In this document: piece by piece, positions 8,805 to 18,722 of the stretch
Numbering within the stretch: the first letter of the stretch is position 1
How the letters are laid out: the number at the start of each line of letters is the position of its first letter
Assembly: GCA_026225215.1 (NCBI GenBank)
Contig: JAMFSI010000104.1
Coordinates: 1-48,604, forward strand
DNA from: Sphingomonas palustris
GTDB lineage: Bacteria > Pseudomonadota > Alphaproteobacteria > Sphingomonadales > Sphingomonadaceae
DNA length: 48,604 nucleotides
Reading direction: 5' to 3'
Notes under the pieces: generated by a model
What the model was told of the DNA's origin: nothing
Database searches by the model: none
What the model saw: the letters and a program-made list of their open reading frames with translations, nothing else
Translations under genes and position numbers: made by a program

Positions 8805-10373
8805 CTATTCGGCCTCAGCCAGTTCGCGCCCGACGTAGCTCCGGCTCCGCGAATAAAGAAAATAGACCAGCAGCCCGATCCCGCCCCAGCCGAACAAGAC
8901 CAGTTTCGATGCCAGATCGAGCGCGAGATACAGCACTACGCAGCCGATCACGGCGACCGGCGCGGTTACCCACACCAGCGGCGTGCGGAAGCTGCGTTTG
9001 CGGTCCGGCTCCTTGACACGCAGCACCAGCACCGACACCGCGACCATCGCAAAAGCGAATAGCGTGCCCGAATTGGAATAGTCGGCCAGGCTGCCCACCG
9101 GCAACACCCCGGCGAAGATCAGCGCGAACACACCGGTTACCGCAGTCACGACATAAGGCGTGTTGAAGCGCGGGTGAACTTTGGCAAAGGCGGCCGGCAG
9201 CAGCCCGTCGCGCGCCATGACGAAGAACACCCGGGTCTGACCGAACATCATCATCAGCACCACCGATGGCAGTGCGATAACCGCCGCGAGCCCTACGCAC
9301 CAACCGACCGTGGGCCAGCCGATCGTCTGGAGCACATGCACCAGCGCGTGCTTGGAACAGACCAGCGGCTCGGTGGCGCCGCCAGCGACGATCGCCGCAC
9401 AGCGCCCGGCCATTTCGGGCGAGCCAGAGGCGAGATAGGCGCCGGTCGCCGACATCACCGGCTGCGAGCCGACTGTGCCGATCGCCCCGGCCGCGACGGC
9501 GAGGTAAATGATCGTGCAGATCGCCAGGCTGCCGATCAGCCCGATGGGGACATTGCGCTGCGGATTGATCGTTTCCTCGGCGGCGGTCGAAACCGCATCG
9601 AAGCCGACATAAGCGAAGAAGATCGAGGCCGCCGCGCCGATTACCCCGGTTCCTCCGGTGAGATTGCCGAAGCCGGTTGGCGTGAACGGATGAAAATTGG
9701 CCGTATGCATCAAGGGTAGCGTCAGAACGATAAAGGCGGTCAGGGCTATCAGCTTGACGACCACCAAGACTGCGTTGAACCGGGCGCTCTCAGTGGTGCC
9801 CTTGATCAGCAGCGCCGTGACCACAACCACCACAAACACCGCCGGCAAATTGATAAACCCGCCAGTTTGCTGGGCCGCCATCAAATCGGGCGTAGGTAGG
9901 GCCCCGAAAGCCAGGGCCACGCGCGCCATCAGCCCATCGGCATTGGCGATCACGCCGGGGAAATGCACGCCGGCGTCGGCCAAGGCGCCAACGGCGTGGT
10001 TCGACCAGCCCACCGCCACTGCGCTCGCCCCCAGGGCATATTCGAGCACCAGCGCCCAGCCGACCATCCACGCCGGCAACTCGCCCAGCACGGCGTAGGT
10101 ATAAGTGTAAGCCGAGCCCGCCACCGGGACCATCGAGGCGAGTTCGGAATAGCACAGCGCCGCCACCGCGCAGACGAAGCCCGCAATCATGAAGCTGAGC
10201 ATCATGCCCGGACCGGCCTTTTGCGCGGCGACCGCGGTGAGCACGAAAATCCCGGTACCGATCACCGCGCCGACCCCAAGCAGGGTCAATTGAAAGGGGC
10301 CGAGCGAGCGCTTGAGCGATTTCTTCTCGGCGGTCAGGAGAATGGCGTCGAGCGATTTGATGCGACCGAACAT
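8805..10373 (-). CDS. APC family amino acid permease
   Basis: A 522-residue inner-membrane transporter of the amino acid-polyamine-organocation family, with roughly a dozen hydrophobic segments. The first carries the substrate-binding unwound helix GVGAVIGTGIFVL, followed by PGMMLSFMIAGFVCAVAALCYSELA and VAGSAYTYTYAVLGE, marks of the cationic amino acid transporter-like branch. It probably takes up amino acids by proton coupling; the substrate is not readable from sequence. The ATG at 10373 sits behind GAGGGACATC; a TTG four codons earlier overlaps that ribosome-binding site and is unlikely. It is divergent from panB with 224 bp between the two starts. Confidence 0.9.
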   Translation of the reverse strand: MFGRIKSLDAILLTAEKKSLKRSLGPFQLTLLGVGAVIGTGIFVLTAVAAQKAGPGMMLSFMIAGFVCAVAALCYSELASMVPVAGSAYTYTYAVLGELPAWMVGWALVLEYALGASAVAVGWSNHAVGALADAGVHFPGVIANADGLMARVALAFGALPTPDLMAAQQTGGFINLPAVFVVVVVTALLIKGTTESARFNAVLVVVKLIALTAFIVLTLPLMHTANFHPFTPTGFGNLTGGTGVIGAAASIFFAYVGFDAVSTAAEETINPQRNVPIGLIGSLAICTIIYLAVAAGAIGTVGSQPVMSATGAYLASGSPEMAGRCAAIVAGGATEPLVCSKHALVHVLQTIGWPTVGWCVGLAAVIALPSVVLMMMFGQTRVFFVMARDGLLPAAFAKVHPRFNTPYVVTAVTGVFALIFAGVLPVGSLADYSNSGTLFAFAMVAVSVLVLRVKEPDRKRSFRTPLVWVTAPVAVIGCVVLYLALDLASKLVLFGWGGIGLLVYFLYSRSRSYVGRELAEAE

Positions 10374-10597
10374 GATGTCCCTCAATGTTTCAGCGGAATG
10401 ACGAAGCAGCCGCTTCGGCCGAATGGCGGGAAGCTAGCGGAGGCGGCCATATTGGCAAGTGCCAAGCTCCCGCCTGTCCACGCCCTTATGCCGCGAGTCG
10501 CCGCCAAGTCGCCCCTCGAGTCGTCCAAGCGAACACCGACGAGAACGATCACGAGAAACCGATACCCACTTGTCCGTATCCTGATTAAACAGGCCCC

Positions 10598-11467
10598 ATG
10601 TCCACGACCTTCCAGCTCGACACCGCGACCAGCCGCGCCAATCCCACCCCGGCGCCGATGAAGCGGCTGACCGTGCCCGCGATCCGCCGCCGCAAGCAGG
10701 ATGGCGTGACCACCGAGCCGATCGTCGCCCTCACCGCTTACACCGCTCGGCAGGCGCAATTGCTCGACGAACATTGCGATCTGCTGCTGGTGGGCGATTC
10801 GCTGGGGCAAGTGATCTACGGCCTGCCGTCGAGCGTGCCGGTCACGCTCGATATGATGGCGGCGCATGGCGCGGCGGTGGTGCGCGGCTCGTATCATGCG
10901 GTGGTGTTCGTCGATCTGCCGTTCGGCACCTATGAAGCCTCGCCCGAGCAGGCCTTCGCCAGCGCCGCAAGGCTGCTCAAGGATACCGGCTGTGCCGGGG
11001 TCAAGCTCGAAGGCGGAGCGGTCATGGCCGAGACCGTCGCTTTCCTCGCCCAACGCGGCATTCCAGTGATCGGCCACGTCGGCCTGACCCCGCAAGCGGT
11101 CAACCAGCTCGGCGGCTATGGCGTGCGCGGACGCAGCGATGCCGAAGCGGCCAAGATCGTCAGCGACGCCGAAGCCCTGGCCGATGCCGGCGCCTTTGCC
11201 ATCGTCATCGAAGGCGTGGTCGAGCCCATCGCCATCGCCGTGACCAAAGCCGTCGCCTGCCCGGTCATTGGCATCGGCGGCTCGGCGCAATGCGATGGTC
11301 AGATCCTAGTGACCGAGGACATGCTCGGCATGTTCGAGCGGGTGCCGCGCTTCGTCAAACGCTATGAGGAAATCGCGGGGGTCATCTCCGGCGCGGCTGG
11401 GCGTTACGCCGCCGAGGTCCGGTCGCGGGCCTTCCCCGGCAACGAACAGACATACCAGCCGAAATGA
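10598..11467 (+). CDS. panB: 3-methyl-2-oxobutanoate hydroxymethyltransferase PanB
   Basis: Catalyses the first step of pantothenate (coenzyme A) synthesis, adding a hydroxymethyl group from methylene-tetrahydrofolate to 2-oxoisovalerate. The 289-residue barrel has [14 protein letters not shown] (metal-binding aspartate), [37 protein letters not shown], and IEGVVEPIA around the catalytic glutamate. It stands alone on the plus strand: panC is not next to it. The terC-like DUF475 gene begins 42 bp later and may share its transcript. Confidence 0.95.
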   Translation: MSTTFQLDTATSRANPTPAPMKRLTVPAIRRRKQDGVTTEPIVALTAYTARQAQLLDEHCDLLLVGDSLGQVIYGLPSSVPVTLDMMAAHGAAVVRGSYHAVVFVDLPFGTYEASPEQAFASAARLLKDTGCAGVKLEGGAVMAETVAFLAQRGIPVIGHVGLTPQAVNQLGGYGVRGRSDAEAAKIVSDAEALADAGAFAIVIEGVVEPIAIAVTKAVACPVIGIGGSAQCDGQILVTEDMLGMFERVPRFVKRYEEIAGVISGAAGRYAAEVRSRAFPGNEQTYQPK

Positions 11468-11509
11468 GCGATTCCGCTTTGCGTTCCAACTATCATCGAG
11501 GCGACGCGC

Positions 11510-12547
11510 TTGCTGCATGATTTCCGGCGTCATTTCGCTGGTCCGACGCTACTAACGCTGATCGGGCTCGCGCTGGCCGCGCTCTATGGCTGGCACGAAA
11601 CCCGTTCGCTTGAATTGACCCTGAGCATGCTATGGGTGGTGGCGGTGTTGGCGGTGCTGGAGGTATCGCTGTCGTTCGACAACGCCGTAGTGAATGCCGC
11701 CGTGCTCACCGAAATGGAGCCGGTCTGGCAGCGGCGTTTCCTCACCTGGGGGATGATCTTCGCGGTGTTCGGCACCCGGATCGTATTTCCCCTGGCCATC
11801 GTCGGCTTCACCGCCGGACTCAATCCGCTGGAGGCGGTGCGGCTGTCACTCGAAGAGCCGGCGCGCTACGAAGCCATCGTCAGCCACGCACATGTCGTGA
11901 TCGCCGGATTTGGCGGCGCTTTCCTGTCGCTGGTCGGGCTGGGCTTCTTCACCGATCCCGATAAGGAGGTGCATTGGCTGGCCTGGGCCGAGCGCCCGAT
12001 GCAACTGATCGGCACCATCAAAGCCGGCGAAATCGCCGTGCTCCTAGTGGTGCTGATATTGATCGCGCGCATCCTGCCGCCAACCGAGGCGAGCCAGTTC
12101 CTGGTTGCGGGGCTGGTCGGGATTATCGCCTTTATCGCCGTCGAAGCGCTGGGCATGGCGATGGAGAACTACGAAGCGCGGCGTGCGGTCACCGGCGTGG
12201 TGGTGCGCGCCGGACTGGGCGCCTTTGTCTATCTCAACATCCTCGATGCCTCGTTCAGCCTCGACGGCGTGATCGGCGCCTTCGCCCTTACCCGTGATAT
12301 GGTGATCATCGCCATCGGCTTGTCGATCGGCGCGATCTTCGTGCGCTCGCTGACGATGGTGATGGTCGAAAAAAGCACGCTTGCTGAATATCGCTACCTC
12401 GAACACGGCGCCTTCTGGGCGATCATCGCGTTAGGGGTGATCATGCTGGTATCGGCCTGGGTCGACGTACCCCAGACCGTCACCGGCCTGATCGGCGCGG
12501 TGTTGATCGGGGGAGCGGTATGGTGGTCGGTGCGTAAACCACACTAA
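11510..12547 (+). CDS. DUF475 family integral membrane protein (TerC-like)
   Basis: A 345-residue membrane protein with about nine hydrophobic segments. The motifs LEVSLSFDNAVVNAAVL and LDASFSLDGVIGAFALTRD are the acidic membrane motifs of the DUF475 family, related to TerC. TerC-like proteins have been linked to metal ion handling, so manganese or another divalent metal is a reasonable but unproven substrate. A TTG at 11510 behind GAGGCGACGCGC is the likely start, because the next in-frame methionine (residue 39) would remove the first membrane segment. The gene follows panB closely and converges on the glycosyltransferase with 10 bp between stops. Confidence 0.8.
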   Translation: MLHDFRRHFAGPTLLTLIGLALAALYGWHETRSLELTLSMLWVVAVLAVLEVSLSFDNAVVNAAVLTEMEPVWQRRFLTWGMIFAVFGTRIVFPLAIVGFTAGLNPLEAVRLSLEEPARYEAIVSHAHVVIAGFGGAFLSLVGLGFFTDPDKEVHWLAWAERPMQLIGTIKAGEIAVLLVVLILIARILPPTEASQFLVAGLVGIIAFIAVEALGMAMENYEARRAVTGVVVRAGLGAFVYLNILDASFSLDGVIGAFALTRDMVIIAIGLSIGAIFVRSLTMVMVEKSTLAEYRYLEHGAFWAIIALGVIMLVSAWVDVPQTVTGLIGAVLIGGAVWWSVRKPH

Positions 12548-12557
12548 AACGTATGGC

Positions 12558-13295
12558 CTACCGAATATCCTCGTAATTCATATTGGCCGGTTTGCCGCGA
12601 AAGACGATGGAGAGGTAATTGGTGAAATAGATCCCCGCCATTTTCGCAAAGCCCTGCTTCTTCATGCGCCGGCCGGAGGTGGGCATGACGAAGCGCGGGG
12701 AGAACAGGACTTTGCCGTGCTGCTTGGCGCGCTTTCCGACATCGACATCCTCGCCATAGAATTCGATGGAACTGTCAAAGCCCCCCATCTTTTCCAGCAC
12801 CTCGCGAGAGATTGCGAAATTGCCGCCGACCATCAGATAGCCGGTGATCTTGTACATCGGCCGCGCGGCGACGAACCAGGCGGTAGAGATCGCGTTTCTA
12901 ATCCCGCTGAGATCGTAGAAGCTGTAAGGGCCCGACAGGCAGGCCAGGTTTTTCTGCGCAGCGAACTGCTCCCAGATTTGCTCGATCCAGCCTGCGGGCG
13001 GCTGGGTATCGGCATCGATGTAAGCGATGATATCGCCGGTGGCGGCCCGAAATCCCCGTTGCCGCGCGCGGGTGATCCCCTTGCGGGGCTCGAACACATA
13101 GGTCACCGCCGGATAGCGTTCGACGATCTGCTTGGTGCCATCGGTGCTGTTGTTATCGACGACGATGATTTCTTTCACCTTACCCGCCAAATTCTGCATG
13201 ACCGCGTCGAGGCACGCAGGCAGGTAGTCCTCCTCATTATAAGCAGGAATGATGAGGCTGATCGTCGGTCTGGATGCTTGCGGCACGCTGGTCAT
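12558..13295 (-). CDS. Glycosyltransferase family 2
   Basis: A 245-residue GT-A fold glycosyltransferase with no membrane anchor of its own. It shows the N-terminal ISLIIPAYNEEDYLPACLD, IIVVDNNSTDGT, the DAD metal- and nucleotide-sugar-binding motif in IAYIDADTQPP, and GEDVD, the ED acid/base pair near residue 175. It transfers a sugar from a nucleotide donor, probably to a lipid or polysaccharide at the inner membrane. The ATG at 13295 starts just before the first strand; an open frame continues upstream through repeat family B but is not protein-like. It lies downstream of prsR on the same strand and may act on the same surface polymer; this is inferred only from proximity. Confidence 0.85.
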   Translation of the reverse strand: MTSVPQASRPTISLIIPAYNEEDYLPACLDAVMQNLAGKVKEIIVVDNNSTDGTKQIVERYPAVTYVFEPRKGITRARQRGFRAATGDIIAYIDADTQPPAGWIEQIWEQFAAQKNLACLSGPYSFYDLSGIRNAISTAWFVAARPMYKITGYLMVGGNFAISREVLEKMGGFDSSIEFYGEDVDVGKRAKQHGKVLFSPRFVMPTSGRRMKKQGFAKMAGIYFTNYLSIVFRGKPANMNYEDIR

Positions 13296-13387
13296 ACTGG
13301 CGCTGGTGCCGCAATATCCGGGCTCTGGCCAGAACAGATTTACAACAATCCACTCTGAATTCGCTGTCGTGAATCTCTGGTCGCTAA

Positions 13388-13541
13388 GAGTCTGACTCGA
13401 AATTCGCGAAAGAGCGAATTTCGAAGTCGGTACCGGCCCGCTCCCCCGGCCCAACCACCCATTGAAGGTACCCTGCGGGTGGTACCAACCCAGGGGAGCG
13501 GGCCGGTACCGACTATCCGAAACGAAGTTTCGGATCAGACA
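13388..13541. repeat. Composite hairpin repeat family B, copy 1
   Basis: Three hairpins in a row: an AT-richer stem with 11-bp arms (TCGAAATTCGC), a long imperfect GC-rich stem with arms of about 35 bp around a loop containing AAGGTACCCTG, and the palindrome ATCCGAAAC-gaa-GTTTCGGAT at 13515-13535. It abuts the prsR stop codon at 13542 and so may terminate the prs operon. Related elements lie at about 37077, 38060 and 48556. Confidence 0.85.
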
Positions 13542-14960
13542 CTAAGCCTGCATATCGTATTGCTTCAACAAATCATACAGCGTCGGCCGGCTGATTCCGA
13601 GCATCTTGGCAGTGTTGGAGATATTCCCTTCGGTCCGCGCCAAGGCGTGCCGGATCACCTTGCGGTCGGTCAATTCGCGCGCGGCCTTGAGATTGAGCGC
13701 CAGCACTTGCTGCTGATCGGGCTCGGCCAGATCGAGATCGGCGGCAGTGATCAGCTTGGCGTCGGCCATGATCACCGCGCGTTTGACCCGGTTTTCCAAC
13801 TCACGGACATTGCCGGGCCAGTTCCAGGCATCGATCGCGGTCAGCGCGTCGCGGCCAAACCCCTTGACCAGCGGATTCATCTCACGAGCGAACCGCGCCA
13901 GAAACGCCTTGGCGAGCAAGGTGGCGTCGCCGGCGCGTTCGGAAAGGCCGGGAATTTTCACGACGATCTCGGCCAGGCGATAGAACAGGTCTTCGCGGAA
14001 ACGGCCATCGGCGATCATCGCTTCCAGATCCTGGTGCGTGGCGCAAACGATGCGGGTATCGACCGCGATCGCCTTGCGCGAGCCGATGCGTTCGATCACG
14101 CGTTCCTGCAGAAAGCGCAGCAGCTTGACCTGAAGTGGGAATGGAATGTCGCCGACTTCGTCGAGAAACAGCGTGCCGCCGTCGGCCTGCTCGATCTTGC
14201 CCTCGGTCATCTTGACGGCGCCGGTAAAGGCGCCCTTTTCATGGCCGAACAACTCGCTTTCGAGCAGGTTTTCGGGGATCGCGGCGCAGTTGATGGCCAC
14301 GAAGGCCTTGTCGCGGCGCGAGCTGGATTCGTGCAGCCCCCGCGCCAGCAATTCCTTGCCGGTGCCGCTGGCGCCGAGCAGCATTACCGAAACCTTGGTA
14401 TTGGCGACGCGTTCGATAGTCCGCGCGACCTTGACCATTTCCGGGGCAGCGGTGATCAGCGACCCCAGCACGCAATTATCATGGCCGACGCGCGCAGCGA
14501 GTTGGCGGTTTTCCTCTTCCAGCACGTGGAGCTGATGAGCGCGGCGCAGGATCAGGCCGATCGCCTCGACATCGATCGGCTTGCGATAGAAGTCATAAGC
14601 GCCGCGCGCGATCGCCTGGAGCGCGCTTTCATGAGCGCCATGGCCGCTGGCGACGATGACCTTCGCATCGGGCTTGAGCATCATGATCTCATCGAGCAAG
14701 GCAAAGCCTTCGGTCACGCCATCCGGGTCCGGGGGCAAGCCGAGGTCGAGCGTGATCACGGATGGTTCTTCCGCCCGCAGCGCCGCCAAGGCGCTGGCGC
14801 GGTCGCCGACGACGGTCACCTCGAAATCTTCATAGGCCCATTTGAGCTGGGCCTGGAGGCCGGGATCGTCCTCGACCACCAGCAGCCGAGGCAATGATTT
14901 GGGCGGCGCGGGATGGGCCTGAAGCTGATCGGCCCGGAGTTGGGAACTTTGGCTCACCAT
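13542..14960 (-). CDS. prsR: PEP-CTERM system sigma-54 response regulator PrsR
   Basis: A 472-residue NtrC-type activator. The receiver domain carries phospho-acceptor D72 in VITLDLGLPPD. The AAA+ domain has Walker A GASGTGKE near 197-203, an intact GAFTGA sigma-54 contact loop at 243-248 and Walker B GGTLFLDEVGD. The C-terminal Fis-type helix-turn-helix ends TEGNISNTAKMLGISRPTLY. The family (PrsR/EpsW) controls exopolysaccharide and PEP-CTERM protein genes together with PrsK. The ATG at 14960 shares its A with the prsK stop (TGATG), pointing to translational coupling; a GTG one codon earlier is also possible. No exosortase or PEP-CTERM protein is in the window, so its target genes lie elsewhere or just downstream. 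Confidence 0.92.
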   Translation of the reverse strand: MVSQSSQLRADQLQAHPAPPKSLPRLLVVEDDPGLQAQLKWAYEDFEVTVVGDRASALAALRAEEPSVITLDLGLPPDPDGVTEGFALLDEIMMLKPDAKVIVASGHGAHESALQAIARGAYDFYRKPIDVEAIGLILRRAHQLHVLEEENRQLAARVGHDNCVLGSLITAAPEMVKVARTIERVANTKVSVMLLGASGTGKELLARGLHESSSRRDKAFVAINCAAIPENLLESELFGHEKGAFTGAVKMTEGKIEQADGGTLFLDEVGDIPFPLQVKLLRFLQERVIERIGSRKAIAVDTRIVCATHQDLEAMIADGRFREDLFYRLAEIVVKIPGLSERAGDATLLAKAFLARFAREMNPLVKGFGRDALTAIDAWNWPGNVRELENRVKRAVIMADAKLITAADLDLAEPDQQQVLALNLKAARELTDRKVIRHALARTEGNISNTAKMLGISRPTLYDLLKQYDMQA

Positions 14961-17101
14961 CACGCCACCTTCACAGAGTTTTCAAGCGAATTGCGAATCT
15001 GCGCGGCGCTCGCCAGCGGCAGCCGCACGATGAAGCGACTACCCATCGCTTCCTGCGATTCGACATCGAGCCGCCCACCCATGGCCCGGGCCAGTTCGCG
15101 GGCTTCATAAGCGCCAATGCCGAAGCCGCCGGGCTTGGACGAGTCGAACGGACGGAACAAGCGATGGCGCACGAATTCCGCCGACATCCCCTTCCCCGCA
15201 TCGCTGATCTCGATGGTGCAAAACAGCCCGTCCCCCGCAATCGTGATAAACACCGGGGAATCGGGATCGCTGGCGTCGATCGCGTTCTGCACGATGTGCA
15301 GGAGCATCTGCTCGATCGAATCGCGATTGCCCGCCACCACGCATTCCAGCCGCTCGATCACGGTCACGGCATGGCGACCGCCGAGTTGCTCGGCCACTTG
15401 GCGGGCGACCTCGCCCACTTCGACCGGGGCGACGTCCTCGATCGAGCCGGCGCTGTATAGCGATAGTCGCGCCATCAACGTGTTGAGCTTGTCCGCCGAA
15501 TTGCGCAGGGTAATCAGCATATCGCGCCGAAACTCGGGGTTTTCGGCATGGCGCTCGGCGTTGCGCGCGAGCAGGCTGAACTGGCTGGCGAGATTCTTGA
15601 TGTCATGCATGACAAAGGCGATGCGACGGTTGAAATCGTCGAAGCGATTAGCCTCGGTCAGGGCCTGCTCGCCATTGTGTTCGGCCAGGTAGCTCGCCAG
15701 TTGCTGCCCGACCACGCGCAGCAAGTCGAAATCCTCCCAGTCGAGCTGGCGGTGGTGCGGCGGGCGCGCCAGCACGACCGCGCCGATCAGCCGATCGAAA
15801 TGGAGCAGCGGGACCACCGCCCAGGCGCGGGTTTCATCGATCAGCCAGGCCGGAACCTCGGCGGCTTCACCCGCGTCGTTCTTGCCGGCGCGCAGGCCGT
15901 CGAGATCGACGATGAAGCTGTTTCGTTCCAGATAACCCACCGCGTTCCTCGGCAAGGCCGGCGAAGGCACCTGGGCGGTCGCCCATTGCCAGCGATCGGC
16001 AAACAACAGCTCGCCGAAATCATCCAGCGTCAGCAACAGGCCGGCCGGGCTGTCGGTGATATCGGCCATCGCCTGGATCACCCGCTGATGGAGCGGCGCG
16101 GCTGGTTGCCCACTTTCCCCGCTATCGCCGATCGTCCGGGTGAACCGCAGCCATTCCTCGCGATAGTCATAGCGATGCTGGAACAGATGCTTGACCAGAG
16201 TAACGCGGAGCCACGCCCGGACCCGCCGCGACGGCAGCGTCAGCAGCGCCGTCGTGCTGGCCAGGATCAGAAAGCCATATTGCAACCATCGCGCATAATC
16301 GCCGCCAGCATAGGCGAGCCATTGCGACACGCCGAGCATCGCCAGAAAATAGGCGCCGATCAGAAGCAGCGAAATCGATTGAAACGTAACCGCGCGGGAG
16401 GGCTGCAGCCGCAACTGCTGGCGCCCTCGCGACACCCCGATGCCGAGGATCACCGCGAAGGCGATATCGACCAGGCCATGCAGCGCGTCCAGCTCGACCG
16501 GCCAGTCATGACCGAGATAAGCCACAGTATAGAGATTGAGTTCATAACCCCAGATCAGCGTCAACGCCGAAGCCGGCCAGCGCAGTACCGCCCGGAACGA
16601 CTGCATCGCGCCGACGTAAAGATTATGGACCAGCACCAGCGAGCCCATCGTCAGCAACATCGTCAGCATGACATTGAAATGCAGCAACAGCGCAGCATTT
16701 GCGCGCCCAGCCAGCGCCGGCCCTTCCAGCAATCGTGACGCCAGCAGCAACACATCGACCAAGGTCAGCGCGATCAGCACCGGGCGTACCGGCGCTACGC
16801 TGGTGTCGCGACCGTCACTGGCAAACAGGCGATAGACGACGCAGAAATAAGCCAGATTGCGCAAGGCCAGAGCAACGCCGGCGGTGACGCTCTGGCTGCC
16901 ATCCACGGCCACCGCCAGGCACCATAGCGCGGTAAAGCCGAGGCTGGCGACGATCGGGCTGCCCGCCGCGCCAAAGCGCTTGCGCCGACCGAGCAGCCAG
17001 GCCCCAGTCGTCGCCGTGGCACAGGCGCCGGCAAAATGGGTGACGCTCGACAGGCTTTGCCAGAACAATACCGGCCACGATGAGGAGGCAGCGAGGATCA
17101 C
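14960..17101 (-). CDS. prsK: PEP-CTERM system sensor histidine kinase PrsK
   Basis: A 713-residue membrane histidine kinase. The first 300 or so residues are mostly hydrophobic, with about eight or more segments. A GAF-like domain follows at about 330-470 (VPLLHFDRLIGAVVLARP), then the kinase core with the phospho-accepting histidine in FVMHDIKNLASQFSLLARN, HIVQNAIDASD as N-box and SDAGKGMS plus GGFGIGAYEARELARAMGG in the ATPase domain. The H-box HDIKN instead of HELRT is typical of PrsK. It passes a signal to PrsR. The GTG at 17101 overlaps the stop of the sugar transferase gene by 4 bp (GTGA) and sits behind GAGGG; an alternative GTG lies at 17119. Confidence 0.9.
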   Translation of the reverse strand: MILAASSSWPVLFWQSLSSVTHFAGACATATTGAWLLGRRKRFGAAGSPIVASLGFTALWCLAVAVDGSQSVTAGVALALRNLAYFCVVYRLFASDGRDTSVAPVRPVLIALTLVDVLLLASRLLEGPALAGRANAALLLHFNVMLTMLLTMGSLVLVHNLYVGAMQSFRAVLRWPASALTLIWGYELNLYTVAYLGHDWPVELDALHGLVDIAFAVILGIGVSRGRQQLRLQPSRAVTFQSISLLLIGAYFLAMLGVSQWLAYAGGDYARWLQYGFLILASTTALLTLPSRRVRAWLRVTLVKHLFQHRYDYREEWLRFTRTIGDSGESGQPAAPLHQRVIQAMADITDSPAGLLLTLDDFGELLFADRWQWATAQVPSPALPRNAVGYLERNSFIVDLDGLRAGKNDAGEAAEVPAWLIDETRAWAVVPLLHFDRLIGAVVLARPPHHRQLDWEDFDLLRVVGQQLASYLAEHNGEQALTEANRFDDFNRRIAFVMHDIKNLASQFSLLARNAERHAENPEFRRDMLITLRNSADKLNTLMARLSLYSAGSIEDVAPVEVGEVARQVAEQLGGRHAVTVIERLECVVAGNRDSIEQMLLHIVQNAIDASDPDSPVFITIAGDGLFCTIEISDAGKGMSAEFVRHRLFRPFDSSKPGGFGIGAYEARELARAMGGRLDVESQEAMGSRFIVRLPLASAAQIRNSLENSVKVA

Positions 17102-18483
17102 CGCGCGCCCTCGCTCCACAATACCACCCGCAGCGTCTGCAGGATGATCAGCAGGTCCAGAAAAGGGGTGTAGTTCTTGGCGTAGTAGAGGTCATATTCG
17201 AGCTTGTGGCGGGCGTCTTCGATAGAGGCGCCATAGGGATAATTGATCTGCGCCCAGCCGGTGATGCCCGGCTTCACCATGTGGCGCTCGGCATAATAGG
17301 GCAGTTGCTCTTCCAAGTCAGCGACGAATTCCGGCCGCTCGGGGCGAGGCCCGACAAAGCTCATGTCGCCCTTGAGCACGTTCCACGCCTGCGGCAGCTC
17401 ATCGATCCGCACCTTGCGGATCAGGCTGCCAATTCGGGTGACACGCGGATCGTTCTTCGCCGCCCATTGCGCGCCATTGGCCTCGGCATCGATCCGCATC
17501 GAGCGCAATTTGATCAGTTCGAAGCCCTGCCCGAACAGGCCGACGCGGGTCTGGCGGAAAAATGCCGGCCCTTTGCTGTCGAGCTTCACCAGTACGGCAA
17601 AGAGCGCGATCAGCGGCGCCGTCAACACGAGCAGAACGAGACTGGCGACGATGTCGAACAATCGCTTGGCCATGCTCGACAGCGCCCGTCCCGAGGAAAA
17701 TCCGTCGGAAAAAATCAGCCAGCTGGGATTGACCGAATCGAGATCGACCCGACCGGTCTCGCGCTCGACGAAGCTGGAGACGTCATTGATATGCGCGCCC
17801 GCCGTCTTCATCCGCAGCAGATCCTTGAGCGGCAAGGCATTGCGCCGCTCTTCCAGCGCCAGCACGACTTCACTGACCCCGAGATTCTGGACATAGCGTT
17901 TGAGATTGTGGATGGCGGAGCGCGCGATCGCTTCTTCCACCACCTTGGTCTTGTCGTCCATGCCGATGAAACCGACGATGACAAAGCCGGCATCGCGGGC
18001 TTCGCCCAGTTCCCGCAAACGCTGTGCCCGAGGCCCGGCGCCGAGCACCAGCACCCGCCTGCGAAAAGCGGTAACCCCCAATATGCCACCGACTACGATG
18101 CGATTGGCGATCAGCAGGCCGACCGCGCAGATCATCGAATAGAACAGCGTCGAGCGCCAGAAATTATGACCCCCGACAGCGAAATCGATCAATACCAGCG
18201 CGATCACGCCGAGCGAAATTGCTACCAGCAGCCGTGCCAGCGCATAGCGGATCGAGCGCACGCAATCGGAGCCATAGACCCCCACGGCGACCATGGCGGT
18301 CAACACCATCGCCGAAAAGCCGGCGATCGGCCACATCCGTGCATCCATTTCGCCAACATCGACGCCAAGCCGCCGCGCCGTCATCCGCCAGGCCAGATCG
18401 CCGGCAGCAATGAGGAGCGCGAAATCCAGCAACCCCAGCAACAGCACCGCATGCGGAATGTAATGTTTGAACAGCCGAATCAT
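17098..18483 (-). CDS. PEP-CTERM-associated polyprenyl glycosylphosphotransferase (EpsB-type)
   Basis: A 461-residue initiating sugar transferase: it loads a sugar phosphate onto the undecaprenyl phosphate carrier to start exopolysaccharide repeat units. Four N-terminal hydrophobic segments, a Rossmann-like part (RRVLVLGAGPRAQRL), and a C-terminal bacterial sugar transferase domain starting KRLFDIVASLVLLVLTAPL, with KLRSMRIDAEANGAQWA, RKVRIDELPQAWNVLKGDMS and GPRPERPEF. The pairing with prsK and prsR marks it as the PEP-CTERM-associated subfamily. It is the first gene of a three-gene operon with prsK (4-bp overlap). The ATG at 18483 precedes the first membrane segment; an open frame to 18540 has no support. 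Confidence 0.9.
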   Translation of the reverse strand: MIRLFKHYIPHAVLLLGLLDFALLIAAGDLAWRMTARRLGVDVGEMDARMWPIAGFSAMVLTAMVAVGVYGSDCVRSIRYALARLLVAISLGVIALVLIDFAVGGHNFWRSTLFYSMICAVGLLIANRIVVGGILGVTAFRRRVLVLGAGPRAQRLRELGEARDAGFVIVGFIGMDDKTKVVEEAIARSAIHNLKRYVQNLGVSEVVLALEERRNALPLKDLLRMKTAGAHINDVSSFVERETGRVDLDSVNPSWLIFSDGFSSGRALSSMAKRLFDIVASLVLLVLTAPLIALFAVLVKLDSKGPAFFRQTRVGLFGQGFELIKLRSMRIDAEANGAQWAAKNDPRVTRIGSLIRKVRIDELPQAWNVLKGDMSFVGPRPERPEFVADLEEQLPYYAERHMVKPGITGWAQINYPYGASIEDARHKLEYDLYYAKNYTPFLDLLIILQTLRVVLWSEGAR

Positions 18484-18722
18484 GAGCCGAAATTCTGCCT
18501 CCGACCCGAATTCGGGCCTTGAGCAAGCGATTACCGGCAAGGTGTGAAATGTCGGTAAACTTTACAATTCAATTAGCTGGCAGGCGCAGTTGGTTCGACG
18601 ATCGGCCAGGCTTCCACCGGCATTTATTTTTCGATCTAAATAAATAGATCATTTATCGCCGGAGTTGCTGATCCTTAACCATTACCACCTAGGAAGAGCC
18701 AGATTAGGGGTACGCATCAGTA

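Noticed and set aside
18575..18600. Possible sigma-54 promoter (TGGCAGGCGCAGTTGG) between the polysaccharide operon and the GGDEF-EAL gene
   Set aside because: The GG and the TTG element are one base too far apart and the final GC is missing; the match is probably chance.
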